From contig SYEN01000572.1 of NCBI GenBank assembly GCA_005800795.1, positions 1 to 6,296 of the forward strand: a stretch of DNA of 6,296 bases, in the 5' to 3' direction. Positions 5,872-6,296 of this stretch are shown one piece after another. How positions within the stretch are numbered: position 1 is the stretch's first letter; the number at the start of each line of letters is the position of its first letter. Under the pieces are notes generated by a model. It was not told where the DNA came from. It saw only the letters and a program-made list of their open reading frames with translations, and made no database searches. The position numbers and the translations under genes were made by a program. The stretch is from Burkholderiales bacterium. GTDB lineage: Bacteria > Pseudomonadota > Gammaproteobacteria > Burkholderiales > SG8-41.

Positions 5872-6296
5872 ATGGCAGGCACCCTGAAAGGAAAAACCGC
5901 GCTGGTCACCGGTTCCACCGGCGGCATCGGCGAAGCGTTCGCGCGCGCGTTCGCGGCGGAAGGCTGCAATGTGATGATGAACGGCCTGGGCGAACCGGCG
6001 GCGATTGACAAGCTGCGCGCCTCCATCGCAGAAGAACACGGCGTCAAAGTCGCTTATCACGGCGCGGACGTAGGCAAGCCCGCCGACATCGCCGACTTGG
6101 TGCGCGCCACGGAACAGCAGCTTGGCCAAGTCGATATTCTGGTCAACAACGCGGTAGTGCGCCACTACCACATGATCGAAGATTTTCCGCCGGACGAGTG
6201 GGATCGCGCCGTGGCGGTTGATCTGTCGGCCGCGTTTCACACCATACGGCTCACGATACGCGGCATGAAGCAGCGCGGCTGGGGCCGCATTATCAA
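5872..6296 (+). CDS. Short-chain dehydrogenase, 3-hydroxybutyrate dehydrogenase-like (3' end outside window)
   Basis: The first 141 residues are present; the gene runs off the right edge. The N terminus (L-K-G-K-T-A-L-V-T-G-S-T-G-G-I-G, residues 5-20) is the Rossmann cofactor motif TGxxxGIG. NGLGEP (37-42) and GADVGKP (64-70) follow, then DILVNNA (88-94) and MKQRGWGRII (132-141). This layout closely resembles D-3-hydroxybutyrate dehydrogenase, an NAD-dependent enzyme of about 260 residues that oxidises 3-hydroxybutyrate to acetoacetate; other short 3-hydroxyacids are possible. Two departures are visible: the usual NNAG motif reads NNAV (Val95), and the position of the tetrad Asn in V-N-L reads Asp (Asp117). 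The catalytic Ser, Tyr and Lys lie beyond the window. It is divergent from the Bug receptor with a shared short promoter region, suggesting coordinated expression. Classical SDR membership is secure; the substrate is inferred from resemblance. Confidence 0.88.
   Translation, partial: MAGTLKGKTALVTGSTGGIGEAFARAFAAEGCNVMMNGLGEPAAIDKLRASIAEEHGVKVAYHGADVGKPADIADLVRATEQQLGQVDILVNNAVVRHYHMIEDFPPDEWDRAVAVDLSAAFHTIRLTIRGMKQRGWGRII

Noticed and set aside
4807..6240. 477-codon minus-strand frame extending the Bug receptor
   Set aside because: The extension runs antisense through the SDR gene; the Bug start at 5793 has a Shine-Dalgarno and signal peptide, and the SDR has its own ribosome binding site and clear motifs.

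Overview
The window looks like chromosomal DNA of a GC-rich betaproteobacterium, most likely Burkholderiales. Three things point there: a tripartite-tricarboxylate (Bug/TctC family) periplasmic receptor, a gene class greatly expanded in that order; dispersed palindromes of the ATTCCC-N8-GGGAAT (dRS3-like) type between genes; and protein families typical of soil and aquatic degraders of organic acids. This assignment is inferred from gene content; no marker gene is present.

Layout: (1) 78-1340, minus strand, a four-carbon acid sugar kinase of the OtnK/DUF1537 family. It has one palindromic repeat just past its stop (9-39) and an inverted pair of the same repeat upstream (1391-1469). (2) 1520-2491, minus strand, an alpha/beta hydrolase that retains the full catalytic and halide-binding residue set of fluoroacetate/haloacetate dehalogenase. 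(3) 2492-2572, an 81-nt divergent promoter region. (4) 2573-3628 and 3648-4709, plus strand, a two-gene unit: an isocitrate/isopropylmalate dehydrogenase-family enzyme followed 19 nt later by an Ldh2/malate-lactate-ureidoglycolate-type NAD(P) dehydrogenase. (5) 4710-4806, a convergent gap. (6) 4807-5793, minus strand, the Bug receptor with a signal peptide. (7) 5794-5871, a 78-nt divergent promoter region containing a palindromic -10-like element. (8) 5872 to the window end, plus strand, a short-chain dehydrogenase resembling 3-hydroxybutyrate dehydrogenase, cut by the window edge.

Taken together this reads as an organic-acid or sugar-acid catabolic island: a receptor to capture a carboxylate, two or three NAD(P)-dependent hydroxyacid dehydrogenases (one of a beta-decarboxylating family), an acid-sugar kinase and a hydrolase that could produce a hydroxyacid from a halogenated acid. 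The usual partners of OtnK (OtnC aldolase, OtnI isomerase, LtnD/DenD dehydrogenase, PdxA2) are not in the window. The substrate therefore cannot be read off, and whether the genes act in one pathway is an inference from proximity only. No RNA genes, transposase, CRISPR array or phage genes were seen.
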